NCBI GenBank assembly: GCA_045837725.1
Contig: JBEWZL010000211.1
Span: 1-64,000 of the forward strand
DNA length: 64,000 nucleotides
Direction: 5' to 3'
From: Vermamoeba vermiformis
Taxonomy: Eukaryota > Tubulinea > Echinamoebida
This document shows positions 44,405-56,107 of the stretch, in pieces (the first letter of the stretch is position 1; every line of letters starts with the position of its first letter). The notes under the pieces were generated by a model. It was not told where the DNA came from. It made no database searches and worked only from the letters and a program-made list of their open reading frames with translations. The position numbers and the translations under genes were made by a program.

Positions 44405-46794
44405 TTAGTTGCGCATCCAAGCCTCGATATCTTCGACTTTTCTGGGCACATCAGTCATATTTTCAACGCCATTAGCAGTAATAATAACATCGCTTTCAAT
44501 TCTGACGCCACCAAACTCGTGGAAGCGATCCAACTTCTCTTTGACGATAAATTGCGACAAGTTCGCGTTATTGTACAGCTCGTGCAACAAGGGCTTAATG
44601 AAGTAAACGCCAGGCTCGACAGTGATGACCATGCCTTCCGCCAACACGCGACCACATCTCAATCTAACGAGTAGGTGCTCCGTTAGTATAATGCATATGA
44701 TACTAGTATTATATATTTACGTACTTGTTGAGACCAGGCTCCTTGCTACGAGTTTGACCGCCAGGATAGCCACCGACATCGTGAGTATCCAGACCCAAAA
44801 AGTGACCCAGACCGTGAGGCATGAAGTACGAGGCTAATGCATACAATGTCTATTAGAACTTGATTGACAATAATAAGCATGATAATTAAGACTAGTAGCA
44901 GTCCACTAGCAGCGCCTTTGTCTTTTTGACGACCTCGTATGATCCGAGACAGTTTTTTCAACTCAAGGCGCTATAGCTTAGTGGTAGAGCACCGGTCTCA
45001 TAAGTCGGTTGTCTTGGTTCGATTCCAAGTAGCGCCTAATTTCAATTTCTTTTTTGATTTTTGGTTTTCGTTGCACACAAACAAGCTGCTAAAACTTTCT
45101 GCTATTTTTCGCAGATTCGAAACGCAAAATTATTATTGCTTACCGAGATTAGCTTCAACCATCTTCTCAACATCGCCCTTCAAGAATCCAAAGCGCGTGA
45201 GCTCGGTTAAAATGACGCGTTCTTTGATACAATGTCAGATCCACATTTTTTGCTAGCGAAATGGTTCACATACCAGCCAATCTGTGCATCGAAGGCCAAC
45301 TAACACCAGGCTTAGCAGCAGCTATAACAGCATCGTGAGCTGCCAACACGGTTTCGTAGACCTCGCGTTGATCTTGCGTGAACTTTCCATTAGCAGGGAA
45401 GCAGACGGTAATATCAGAGGCGTAGCAATGATACTCAACACCCATATCAAACAACAACATATCACCGTCCTTAACGACCTAAATGAAGTCTTGTTAGTAC
45501 GTACAGCCGCAAAAAAAATATCGTGCAACGTACTCTCTTGTTGGGAGCACCGGCGTGGCCGTAATGCAAAACAGCGCCGTTAGGACCACTGCAGCAGATG
45601 CAAGTGTAGGAAGGGTTACGGCAACCACCTAGTCTATCGTTAGAGACGAATACTAATGTTGACTTAACTCGTCGAACATACCCTTCGAGTAGCTCTCGTG
45701 CAAGAACAAACTCTCCATTTGATACTCAGTGACGCCTGGCTTCATGGCCTTAATAACTGCACGGTGAGCATTGCTATAGAAATATGTTAGAACGAGAGAA
45801 ATAGCCGTGCTGGTGGTACGTACCTGCTGACTTTGGCAGCGTATCTCATAACCTCTAATTCTTCAGGAGTCTTAATCACTCTCAACTCGACGATTTCGGG
45901 GAATAACAAGGTCTCGTCGGTCTTGAACTGTTCGATGCCGTTGAACTTAGCAGGGACAGCTTCATTGCCTAGAGTAGTGAATGGAAGTGAGCAGATCGCA
46001 CGCGCTTGATACGCATTTTATATGCTTACCGCTATCAGTATTAAGACCCTTAAGAGTAAGAATCAATTGAACGTTGTTATCTAAAGGAATATTAGAGTTG
46101 GAATTTAGGAAACAGATCTAGGCACGCACCAGTCAAGTACTGAGAGATCTCGTCTGTGTAATAGGCCTCGTCGACTTCGTAGTGCTTAACATAGTATGAT
46201 GGAGGATAAATCTACGATAATGGTATTAATAACTGCTTAGAGGTGCTTCACCAAGCTCGTACTTCACCCATCCAGATTGCGTATGACTCGGGCAAACGAG
46301 GAATGAACAGGACTGATTTATTTCTGCATAATATTAATTTAATTAATTGCACGATAATTATCAATATAAGTGTTAATAGGTTACCTGGTAATGTCAATCA
46401 AACCATAGAAACCTGGTTCGCAAACTCCAAATGCCCATTGAAAGTAGCTTTCTTGACGGAACAAAACCTCGTGGTCAGTGTCGTACTATAATAATCAATA
46501 CATAATTATTATTAATTTCTAAAAGATACCAGAAACGTAACGTGCAAATCCAAACCAAATAATCTCAAAAATCCAATTTAGCTGATAAATTAATTTTAAA
46601 ATTTATATTATAATATTTACCAGTGTCTGAGCTTCGCCTCCTTGCAAAAGAATAACAGATTTAGGCAGCTCCTTAGCTTGGAATTTTTCAATCAATCTAA
46701 CACGATTCTTCGCGTGCAAAGACATAGGCACTTTGAGCGTGTTTTGACCTTGCCAAAAATAGGCCTTTCCAGTTTGAGGATCAATGTACGACAT
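44405..46794 (-). CDS. PEPD: Xaa-Pro dipeptidase (prolidase, peptidase M24B)
   Basis: Cytosolic metallopeptidase that cleaves Xaa-Pro dipeptides. The order matches animal [68 protein letters not shown], then [20 protein letters not shown]. The pita-bread catalytic part has the two metal Asp in [20 protein letters not shown], the His in [19 protein letters not shown], and the Glu in [10 protein letters not shown] and [11 protein letters not shown]. All five metal ligands are therefore present. About ten exons; the stop follows IEAWMRN at 44405. The start at 46794 gives MSYIDPQTG; an in-frame ATG six codons upstream is possible. Intron 44834-45143 (310 nt) contains a tRNA-Met on the opposite strand. 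Confidence 0.94.
44912..45056 (+). repeat. Duplicated tRNA-Met unit, copy 2
   Basis: About 145 bp nearly identical to 20765-20908, including the 55-bp 5' flank that starts GCGCCT and the 3' flank through a T6 run. It is inserted antisense in a PEPD intron. No target-site duplication is evident by eye. Confidence 0.85.
44967..45036 (+). tRNA. tRNA-Met (CAT), antisense in a PEPD intron
   Basis: Same 70-nt cloverleaf as at 20819-20888, differing only by C for T at the second position of the anticodon stem, which turns a G-U pair into G-C. Anticodon CAT in loop CTCATAA; T arm CTTGG-TTCGATT-CCAAG; T6 run downstream. Both copies therefore look functional. Confidence 0.92.
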
Positions 46795-47286
46795 TGTGTT
46801 GTGTCCGTTCAATCAAAAACGAGTAATAATAAAAAGCAACCTAACCGCCAGACAAGTACGTACGGATGAAACGGATCCATGAAACGAACTAACTGTTTTA
46901 GGTATTGTCGCTTAGTGCATATTTATGAAGCGAGAGTTCAAGGCGAGAACGAGATCTGATCATAAATTGGTTAGCTTCGATCAACACATTGCAACGATGT
47001 TTACATTGTTGATTTAGTCCTCACAGAGGTACAGGAGCTATTCTCAGAGTAGTACAGTGTTCAATTACCATAAAAGGAAGTCAAAATTAATCTCGTGCAA
47101 AATCTCAACAGGAAAAACCGTTGACCCTGAGATTTTATGACGCACGAGCTGGTCTTAGATGATTTAAATATTGTTCGGTTGACTTGACAAGCCTATAATA
47201 GCAAAAAGGAGTCTTTATTTATAACTCCGGTTTCGACTTCAGGCTTTTTCGTTCGGATCACCGAGCAATTTCGCACTGTAAATAAG
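46795..47286. promoter_or_regulatory. Divergent spacer between PEPD and ACAP genes
   Basis: About 490 bp carrying both promoters. Nothing specific beyond AT-rich DNA was seen. Confidence 0.4.
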
Positions 47287-50200
47287 ATGGAAGGCGAAGA
47301 TGTTAGATTAAGAGAGCTGTATTGGTCAATTCCGACCTTGCAGGAGGTACAGTACCGCTGACCATAATTTCCGAAATAATTTATTTTATTGATTTTAACG
47401 CCAATATACGGTCATGTAATATCAACGATTACTTATTTATTCTATAAATAAGTATAATAATATTCAAATCTATGTGGCACGAATGCTATAATCGAATTTG
47501 TTGTACTGGAGTACTAATCCGTTTTACGATTATTATTAGAATATTGACCATATTCGATCGAATCTCAAAAAGACTTACAAGACGTTGACGAGTATGAAAA
47601 AATCAATGGAAAAATATACAGAGGAAAGCCATGCCTTGGCCAACCAACTTGTTGGATTTAGTTGGAGTCCGACTAGCGAAGATAAAGGTAAAGCAACGCA
47701 AATCGGGTATAAAATGGATTTATGGTACTAATAAATATTATAGAAAATATGCTTGTAACTTGCGGCGCAATGATAACCCAGATCGCGCGAGTACAAAATG
47801 GATTGGTAAGGATAAAATGAGTAGAGATTGTTTTTCGGACTAATATTTCTTAGAATAATGCATTGCATGATATATTGATCTCAGCAATCGATAAAATACT
47901 CGACGAAATGAAAGAAGACGAGCTGGTATGATAAATTAATTTGTGACTAAAAATAGATCTAACGCAAAAATGATTAGAGAGAAGCACAGAAGCAAGCTTA
48001 TAGTCAGCTTGTCAATTATAATAATATCCACCGTAAATTAAACTTAGCACTAATTGAACGAGATGAAAAGAAGCAAAAGGTAAATATTGGCCTCATCTTG
48101 CTCGAGCAAACCAAATTATCATTTATAATAATTTAAAAATTATATATTAACGCGATAAATTCCGAAATATCGTAAATTAAACCAGACGGTCTGATACAAA
48201 TTTAAGGAAAATAATATTTGAAATCGTGCAATGTTTAATTTAGTTTAAATAGGAACAAGAGGAGAAGAAGAGCTTAGAAAGAGTATTAATAGGACTTACC
48301 AATCGACTACGAGATTTGCAGACGGTTTCTCGCTTTGATTTCACGAAGAGCTTGCTGACATGGATTTACGCCAACATTCCAGCCCAAACACAGAGTAAGC
48401 ATCAATATAATACTAAAAAATTAAATATAACCGGCCTACTGTAGTGTTGGAAATATTTTCTGGCAACAAAGAGGAAATTTTGGATGTCATGCAAGGAATG
48501 GAACGATCCAAACAAGAATACCTTCAAGGCGTAAGTTATCCTTATAATACGTTATATATTACTAGTATTAATGATTATTATGGTAGCAAACGAAAGGACC
48601 TTCTTCTGTTGAAAATATCATTTCCGTGCCCAGACCGATGAATGAGGCCACGGATGTGACCAAACAAGGATACTTATACCAGCAGAACCACAATGGCGTA
48701 TGGAAGCCTCGATTTGTGATATTAAGACAGAACGAGTTCAGCGTATTCACGTCGTGGAAATCAAAAGAAGTGAAGTACAGCGCGAATTTGATGCTTAGTG
48801 TCGTTAAGCCGCTAATAGACCCCGACACGCCGTTCTGTTTTGAAATTATCACGCAAGTCAAGCGCGCACAGTTCAAGGCGTTCAATCAAGTCGATTACAA
48901 AGCGTGGATGGATATTTTGCAGCACGGCATTGCCGAGGCTTTAAATCACATTGACTCGCCGCACGTGACTCAGTCGCCGTTGAGAATGGGCAGTTCTCAG
49001 GCCTTATCGGACACCAAGCTCTTAAATCATTTGCGCGAACTGTCTGATTCCAACACCATGTGCGCTGATTGTGGTGCATCCGGTAAGTCTTTGCAACAAT
49101 TTCTTAGCAGTACCCGAGACCTTCTAATGTATAATTAAGACCCTGATTATGTGTGCATTAATAACGGTGCTTTGGTGTGCGCGGAATGTAGCACCGTTCA
49201 TCGGTCCTTGTCGCAGATCTCAAAAGTCAGATCTTTGCGAACCGATAAGATCAATCCTTATATCGTCAGCGTAAGTAATTAAAATAATATAGCAATACTA
49301 ATATGGCTTGTAGTTCTTGGAGACAATGACTAACGATATTGTTAACGCCATCTACCTCGAACAAGAACCAGCAGTAAAAATTTCAGCGCAAACAGTTTAG
49401 TAAGCAAAAATAATTCAATTTATTATTTATAATTACTAACAGTAGTTAATTTTAGTAAGGACAGACGATTGTACATTCAACGAAAATATCAGTTTAGACA
49501 ATACGCAAAGGCTCGTTTTTCAGATTCACTCGAAGAGGTTTCACAAGTACGTATATACTTTATTATACATACTATAATTAATATAATATCGTTCTAATGG
49601 TGGTACCGTAGGATCTTTTCTCGGCTTTATTGCGTGTCGATTACCCGGAGGCCGTTCAGTTTATAGTTATGGGAGCAATGCTCGACTGGAAGAATTCGAT
49701 CGATGCCAATAAGTCGTTGTGCCATTACGTCGTTGAAGATTCAAATGTCGTTGGGTTGTGGCTGTTAGTTCTCAATGACGCACCAACGACTCTTCAAGAC
49801 TCTCACGGAAACACTCCTTTGCACTACGCAGCTAATTTGGCCTTCCCAGAATGCGTCAAAGTCTTGCTTAGCGTTCTAACTCCCGAAGAAGTTGAAACCA
49901 GAAACGTGTTCAGTAAGTAGCTGTTAATTTTTTAAACTTTACAAGGGCTAATTTAAACAGGTAAAACTGCATTGGACGTGGCACGTGATCATTTGATGAG
50001 AGCAGAAGAAATCACCGATGATATGAAAGAAGTCGTTAAAGTGCTCGAAGAATTTTTGTATGGTCCGCAAGAAGAACAACGGCTGTCAACTCCACGCGGA
50101 GGCTCAGAAGAAGCCGATGTTACTGCGTCACCGCGCAGTTCTGAAAAGAAGCGGCGTGGCTCGACCGTCATGGATATTCTCAAGGGCATGAAAGACCGAC

Positions 50201-51339
50201 GAAACAGCACTGCGCAATTGAAGAAATCAGATAAGAGAAATTCAAAGGCAAATTTCCGAGCACCTGAAAAGACGGCGTCTCCTCGCGCGAGCTTAAAATT
50301 CGACGAGTCTCCGACTATTAAGTATTACCGCCAAGACGAAGTTGTGCCCCTGTCACCAACGAAATCTGGCACTTTTGCATATGGCGCCTCGCCGTACAAA
50401 GACGTCGATTTCAATGACTTAGAGGCGCTTGAACGGGCCGCGGCGGCTGTGCCAACATCACCGAGACGGGAGCGCAGTAACTCTATTACAATCACTTCGT
50501 CACCGAGGAAAGATGACGCGAAAAGAATTGCTGCGGAGACCATCACTGAAGAACCTAACACTGAAATTGCTGCAGCGGAGACTAGCGGCGATCAAGTCCC
50601 CGAGCCACATGTTGAGACAACGGACGCTGTGCCTGCCCCTGCAAACGAAACAGCGGACTTGGCGAGCAATAATCAGGCCACAGAACACGAGGCTAAAGTG
50701 GCGACTGCGCAGACCGAGACGACGAAGTGGAGGCCAGTACGAACATCGTCAAACAGTTCGGGCAGAGCTCTTGGCAAGAGCGAGTCGATGGCGGGCAGTT
50801 ACCGCAACAATCCGTACTTTACGTTCAGAAATTCCATGCGCGATCAGCTCGAGGAGTTTGAAGCCATGGAACGCAATGGAGAAAATCCAGATGAAGACCT
50901 TAAATCTGCTAAACGAGCTAAAGAAGCACCTGAATCGCGCAGAATATCGTTGCAGCTCGGAAGTAACAATACTAACTCGGCGGATGGAGACGACAAGTTG
51001 ATCCCTTCACCTCGATCCAACAAGCCGCAGTTCCAGAATATATTCGCGACCTCGAAGACTGATCCATCAATAAGCACTAATAATAACAATAATAATACCA
51101 ATAATGAGGAAAATTCAGCGTTACGCGTTTCGAGCGGATCTGTTGCCGCTATGAAAAGCAGTAGCTCGCCGACAATGCGCTTAAGTCTAGAACAATCTGA
51201 TGCAAAGTCACCTAGCAAGGACAAAGATAAGAAAGAGAAGAAAGAAAAGGATAAGAAGGCGCCTACACCTCGATCTGGACGAACAAAATTGCTATTCAGA
51301 AACAAGAGCAAGAAAGAAAAGAGCGATAAAGCTGAGTAA
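47287..51339 (+). CDS. ACAP-type BAR-PH-ArfGAP-ankyrin protein
   Basis: Arf GTPase-activating protein on membranes, coupling curvature sensing with Arf6-type GTP hydrolysis. Domains in order after splicing: BAR helices (IDHIRSNLKKTYKTLTSMKK to RFDFTKSLLTWIYANIPAQT), a PH domain (TKQGYLYQQNHNGVWKPRFV, YKAWMDILQHGIAEAL), the ArfGAP zinc finger CADC..CAEC with the arginine-finger region HRSLSQISKVRSL, ankyrin repeats (DSHGNTPLHYAANLAFPECV, then GKTALDVARDH), and a long Ser/Pro tail with repeated SPR motifs, poly-Asn near 51080 and a basic end (KDKDKKEKKEKDKK). The finger spacing C-x2-C-x16-C-x2-C is intact. The tail of about 380 residues is unusually long and is read through one large last exon (49972-51339). 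Confidence 0.9.
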
Positions 51340-51471
51340 TTGTAATTGTAAACATGATCTTAGTACAAGTTTGTACCCCAGTAAATATTGTCGAATACTA
51401 GTAAACTAGTTGTAGCAGGGGTTTTGGCGGTTGGATCGTTGATTTTGCATTTTTCAATTCCAATGCATTAA

Positions 51472-53201
51472 ATGGCACAACAAGTCGTTATGACTAATAT
51501 TACCAGTTCCATAACGCTAACTGATTTATATGAGCAAAAACTGGTACTCCCAGAAGGTAAAAAAACGAAGTTGCCTTAGATTTAGACGATCTTCTAAATA
51601 CAACCCCGAAGCATCCAGAAAAATAATATAATATCAAGAAATATTATATCTGATGTTATTATACGTAAGCAAATTGTTCTAATAATTTTCTGAGCAGATA
51701 AAGTAAAATTCAAGATCAAAGAGAAAACTTACGAAGCTTGGCTCGTTTGCGTGAACAACATCGCGCAACTCCAAATAGAATTAAAAGGGAAATTAATAAC
51801 TGCACCTAGACCGTACGCCTTTTATAAAGCAGTCGTCGAAGCATTAAACCCTGGATCTCCCGAGAACAAATCCCTTGCTCGTGGAAAATCATCCAAATCT
51901 TTCATTGTTCGACATTTATCTTTGGATGAGCTAAAGAAGTATGCCTTGGCGAACAAGATTATGCGGTAATAAGCTTTGAGGCTTAGACTTAAGTTCGACG
52001 GATTTCACTAAATCTGCACAGAAATCCCAAAGTTCATTCGATCTCCCCTCGTTTAGGCTACGTGGTTGCCTATACAAGCGAGAAAGATACGCAAAAAGTT
52101 GCTGCCGAGCTGTCAAAAGAGTTTAAAAGTCTCCGCATAAGCGTAGTCTACGAAGAAAAGCGCAAAAAAGTGCTCAAAAATTGGGTTCCTGGCGCTGAAA
52201 TCCAAGCAGCGCAATCAGCTAGTGATTTGGACAATAAGATGGACGTATCCTATGGAACTGTTGGATGCTTTATTCAAGATGCTAAGGGTAATAACTACGG
52301 CGTTACTTGCGCTCACTGCTTCTACCCGCACTCGGACACTTCTTTTTTCTCATTTGCAAAAATTAATAATCAGAGAATTTCAGGTACGGCGATTCAAAAG
52401 GTGGATAAACATGATATTGCGTATTTCATGGTTCCTAAGGAGACACAGCCCAGCAACACTGTTGTCATAAACAACAGTACAGGTTTGGAGATAGCCGCTC
52501 AGAAACCAAAATTAACCGATAGCGACTGCGCTCAATCGCCGAAGAGCGATTTTTCAAGCTATAGTTATACGGAAAAGAAATATGATGTCGAGCTCAAATC
52601 AGATGGAGCCGATAATACTGCGACTAATTATGGTAACTCCCAAAACAATAACAATTCTGAAGTAAGTTATAAGCATAATGAATCAAGCGAGGAAGAAGAC
52701 TTAGATTTACAAAACGATCCTGATTACGGCGATAACTATACTCACTTAACCGATATTAGTTTGGAGTGTTGGGTTACAAATAAGCTTAGCGGCGGCTTTT
52801 CTTTGCCTGTTTTCAAGATTGGTGCAAAAACTGGACTCACGATTGGAATTGCAAGAGAAATTCGTACAGAGGTGCGTGCCCCATAGTTTTAGCTGCATAA
52901 ACTAACGATATATCTAATAGAATAGCATGGCTTTCGTTCGGATCGAATCAGTATTCCCTCACAAACAACACATTGGCGCAAAACCCGAGCGTCTATTTGA
53001 GGTCAATCCTGTTGATTTTGGAATGCATGGCGATTCTGGAGCGTTGGTAGTCACCCGGTTATTGCGGACGGTCAGTCTCGATTTATGCCCCTTGGAATCT
53101 ATGGAGGTGACGTGGATACGCCCGATAGTCATTTTGCCTATGAAATGTCTGGTGTGCTGTACACGCTGGAACTGAAACTGGGATTAATTTCTGTGCTCTA
53201 A
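51472..53201 (+). CDS. Trypsin-like serine protease domain protein, no signal peptide
   Basis: Exons join as MAQQVVMTNITSSITLTDLY..LVLPE/DKVKFKIKEKTYEAWL, then ITAPRPYAFYKAVVEALNPG, KIMR/NPKVHSISPRLGYVV, then the protease part. Triad candidates: His in GVTCAHCFYPH, Asp in KHDIAYFMV, Ser in MHGDSGALVV. A Ser/Asp/Asn-rich insert of about 110 residues separates the Asp and Ser halves. The N-terminal 150 residues match nothing I can name. No signal peptide, so it is intracellular. The frame changes by one base at the CCC at 53054-53056, after GDSGALVV; shifting gives PVIADGQSRFMPLGIYGG, which fits trypsin folds, so I infer a missing base. The fold with an unknown N-terminal module could suit a regulated cytosolic protease. 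Confidence 0.7.
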
Positions 53202-53585
53202 ATGTGGCAGCGACGATCTTTCAAATATCCTAACTATGAACCAAAAGATTATGCCGTAGGTTTGGTTAGCTGGTTGGAATGTAAAGTTCGTTAATTATTA
53301 TAAACTACTGTAATAAATTATATTATCGTTTTGTGTCTTTACTGTTAAAGATACAAAATAACATTTAACGGAGAACGAAATTAACCGAGTCTCCATCAGG
53401 ATAAAAATTGCTCCGGATGGTAAAAATTCAAAATCTAGCGTCGTAACACAATAAATGAGGCGAAATCTTAATAATTTTATTTATTTATTCGTTTGTAATA
53501 CGGCGAAGGCAACAACAGTGTTTTTTACGAAGCTAAATCAAGTTAGCGGATTTTTATTTTGTCAGATCCGACAGCTTTCTTCATA
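53202..53585. other. Intergenic spacer before Zn2Cys6 paralogue 2
   Basis: No gene seen. AT-rich; an AGATCCG motif lies close to the start of paralogue 2. Confidence 0.4.
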
Positions 53586-55776
53586 ATGTCATCTGCCAAA
53601 GATAATCGTAGAAATACTCTCGAATTATCGTGTATTAATTGTAGAAAGTGGCATAGCAAATGTAAGGAAACAAATCACTGAATTAATTAAATTATACCTT
53701 AATTAATAATATTTGCCTTTTAAAATACTCTCTCGCATAATAACAATACATTGGTTGTCAATATCTTTAATTTAATTTCTTTAAAAGCCCTCGATTTACA
53801 ATTTAATTTAGGCGATCGGAAGAAACCGACATGTAGCTACTGCATTGAACGCAATATAGCTTGTGTGTACGATAGGCCGCCTAAGAAACGGGGTCCTCGA
53901 GATGGTAAGCCAATTAAACATACGGATGGTGAGTTCTAATTTCTTCCTAAAGCAAAAACCGAGATGCAAGAGGAAATGGAAGTAATCAAAGCAGAAGTAG
54001 AAAAATATACGCAAGCAGCGATATATTGGCAAGCAAAGGCTCGTACAGCGGAACAACAACGGCGAGAAATGCTTTTGTGTTTTACTGGCGGACATCCAGA
54101 AGTAAGTTCTTACCTCAAACCTTTTACATTGTTACTAAATATACGGTAATAGTCGCGAGAGACATTTAAACTCAATAATTCAACGGTTTTTTATTCGCTG
54201 GTGGACATGTACATGTTAGAAGCTTTTCCATCGTACGGAGTCAAACCGCCGTTCAATACTCTCGAAGAATTTAATAACGCCTTGGGTATGTAAATTAAGC
54301 CTATATTTAGTTATAATATTTAACGATGTATTAGACTATTCCCCTCAAAAAGGATTAATGTTCAGTATCCTCGCGAACGCATCTGCTTGCGCCGGCGATG
54401 CAAAGTTACAAGAGCAGTTAGAGTTCGAAACTAAGTACGAATTTATAAAAGGTGCCAAGTAGAATAATATTAATATGAACATATTATATAGAGCGACATT
54501 AGGACCGTTGTTTGATAACAGCAATCACCATGACATACCGATCACTCATTTTCTGATGTCTGAAACCGCTCTCGTAAGTCGCTTCTATAATAGTGGAAGA
54601 TGATGTTAATATGATACTAATATAATATTAACTAGACTATCGGAGATAGAGAAAAATGGATTTTTTATTTTGACATAGCAAGAAGATCCGCCGATAACTT
54701 TGTCAAAAAGTTTCAACATAAAGAAGAAGCTTATCGACTATCAAAAATGACTAAGTACCATGAAGCAGTATCATATGCGTTTGAAGGCAATTGGTAAGAG
54801 ATCCGTAATTAGATCGTCAAAGTGGAAATTGATTATTTTCGTATAGGGCAGCAGGATTGAAAATTATTAATGAATTTTTTAATTATTACGATGTTTCTCA
54901 TCCGAAGACTGATGCGACAATAATGCAGCAAACAGACAAGATGTTTATCAACCTCTTAAAAGTCATGTTCGAAATTGGACTTATGTTGAGCCAAGATGAC
55001 TCGCAGATCACCGTGCAACAGTTTAATACTTGGATTCTATTAATAACTCAATCTGAAAACATCTTGCAAGACATTAAAATACCAGAAAAACTAAGGTACG
55101 AAGATCTTGATATTGAAAAAGTACCAAATTGACGGTTATTTGGCAGGAAAAATACGTCAATGTTGAAGAGCTGTATAAAGACACTGCTTTATCATGCAGG
55201 AAGGCAGCCACACTTCGTTCTAGAAAATATTAGAGAAATTCTTATTGCTGCACGAGATCCGCTTTGTGCTGGAGGCAATTGGACTTCAAAGATCGTCATG
55301 ATAGTCTCTGGATTATGTCTATCTTATGGCTGGCAAGATGAGCTGCGACAGGTAAGAATCGATTTAAATTCATGATTTCCTAATTTGGAAATTCTTAGGC
55401 GCTCGAGATTTTAAAGAGCTGTAGTCATCGTAAGACTATTGCTATGGCAGCCCAGGCCATTGAAAATATAGTGACTCAATATGGTAGCGGTATTTCGTTC
55501 GTAGATTACGTTCGAATGTTGAGCAGTTTTTTCGATCGACGAAGCCCAAATCCGCAAGTCAGTCACGGTGTCATCAGCGTATCTCATCACGGAGAGTTTG
55601 TATATACTCAGTCATCGAGCGACTCTAACAGTCCTGTAAGTCAAGAAGGTAGTGACGGTGCGTCTATGGAAGATTTTCAAGCGAACACATCCGATCTGAC
55701 GCAGGCGTCAGAATACTTGTTGGAGCCTGTACTGACTTCGGATATAGATATAGCTAATTTTAACTTTAGCGAATAA
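53586..55776 (+). CDS. Zn2Cys6 binuclear-cluster transcription factor (paralogue 2)
   Basis: DNA-binding domain CINCRKWHSKC / DRKKPTCSYCIERNIAC, with the same intron splitting the third Cys codon as in paralogue 1. The linker PPKKRGPRDGKP and a coiled coil (EEMEVIKAEVEKYTQAAIYW) follow. Later exons give FNTLEEFNNALG, DYSPQKGLMFSILANASACA, the block SLKSCIKTLLYHAGRQPHFV, then LSYGWQDELRQ and an acidic, Ser-rich end (LEPVLTSDIDIANFNFSE). The start ATG at 53586 is the first in frame. Homology to the other two copies runs the full length. In this family the C-terminal acidic stretch is the likely activation domain (inference). Confidence 0.86.
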
Positions 55777-56107
55777 TAAATGTAAATAGAACAGCGGATT
55801 TTTGTACTCTTAATCCTTTCTTTGGGCAGAGCGGATCATTGCGGAATTTGAGTCCAACAACGGACGTCTAGACGCTTGATGGCATTAAAACTGTTTAGTT
55901 TCAACGTTAATCACTCTACTTGATTGTTGGTTCGGATTTATCACCAGAATCATTCATGCGATTAACCGTAAGATCCGTAACAAGTTTTTTACCAGTCAAA
56001 AACTGAAACACTACACAACCGATGGCACAAATATTGAATTACAGCATCTGAAAACAATAATTTCAAGGAAATTAACGATAAAGAGTTCATCGAACTGAGC
56101 AGTCAGC
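55777..56107. other. Spacer between Zn2Cys6 paralogues 2 and 3
   Basis: 331 bp; nothing beyond a probable promoter for paralogue 3 was seen. Confidence 0.4.

Noticed and set aside
49665-49672. Reverse-strand DUSE-like octamer
   Set aside because: It lies in the ACAP coding exon without a nearby structured RNA or T-run. Such octamers are expected several times by chance.
50844-51311. 155-codon minus-strand ORF over the ACAP tail
   Set aside because: Leucine-rich translation of the reverse of Glu/Lys/Ser/Asn-rich coding DNA; no independent support.
53045-53073. Possible 29-nt intron that would bypass the frame change in the protease
   Set aside because: Far shorter than any other intron here, and it would remove the strand after the catalytic Ser. 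A missing base is the simpler reading.
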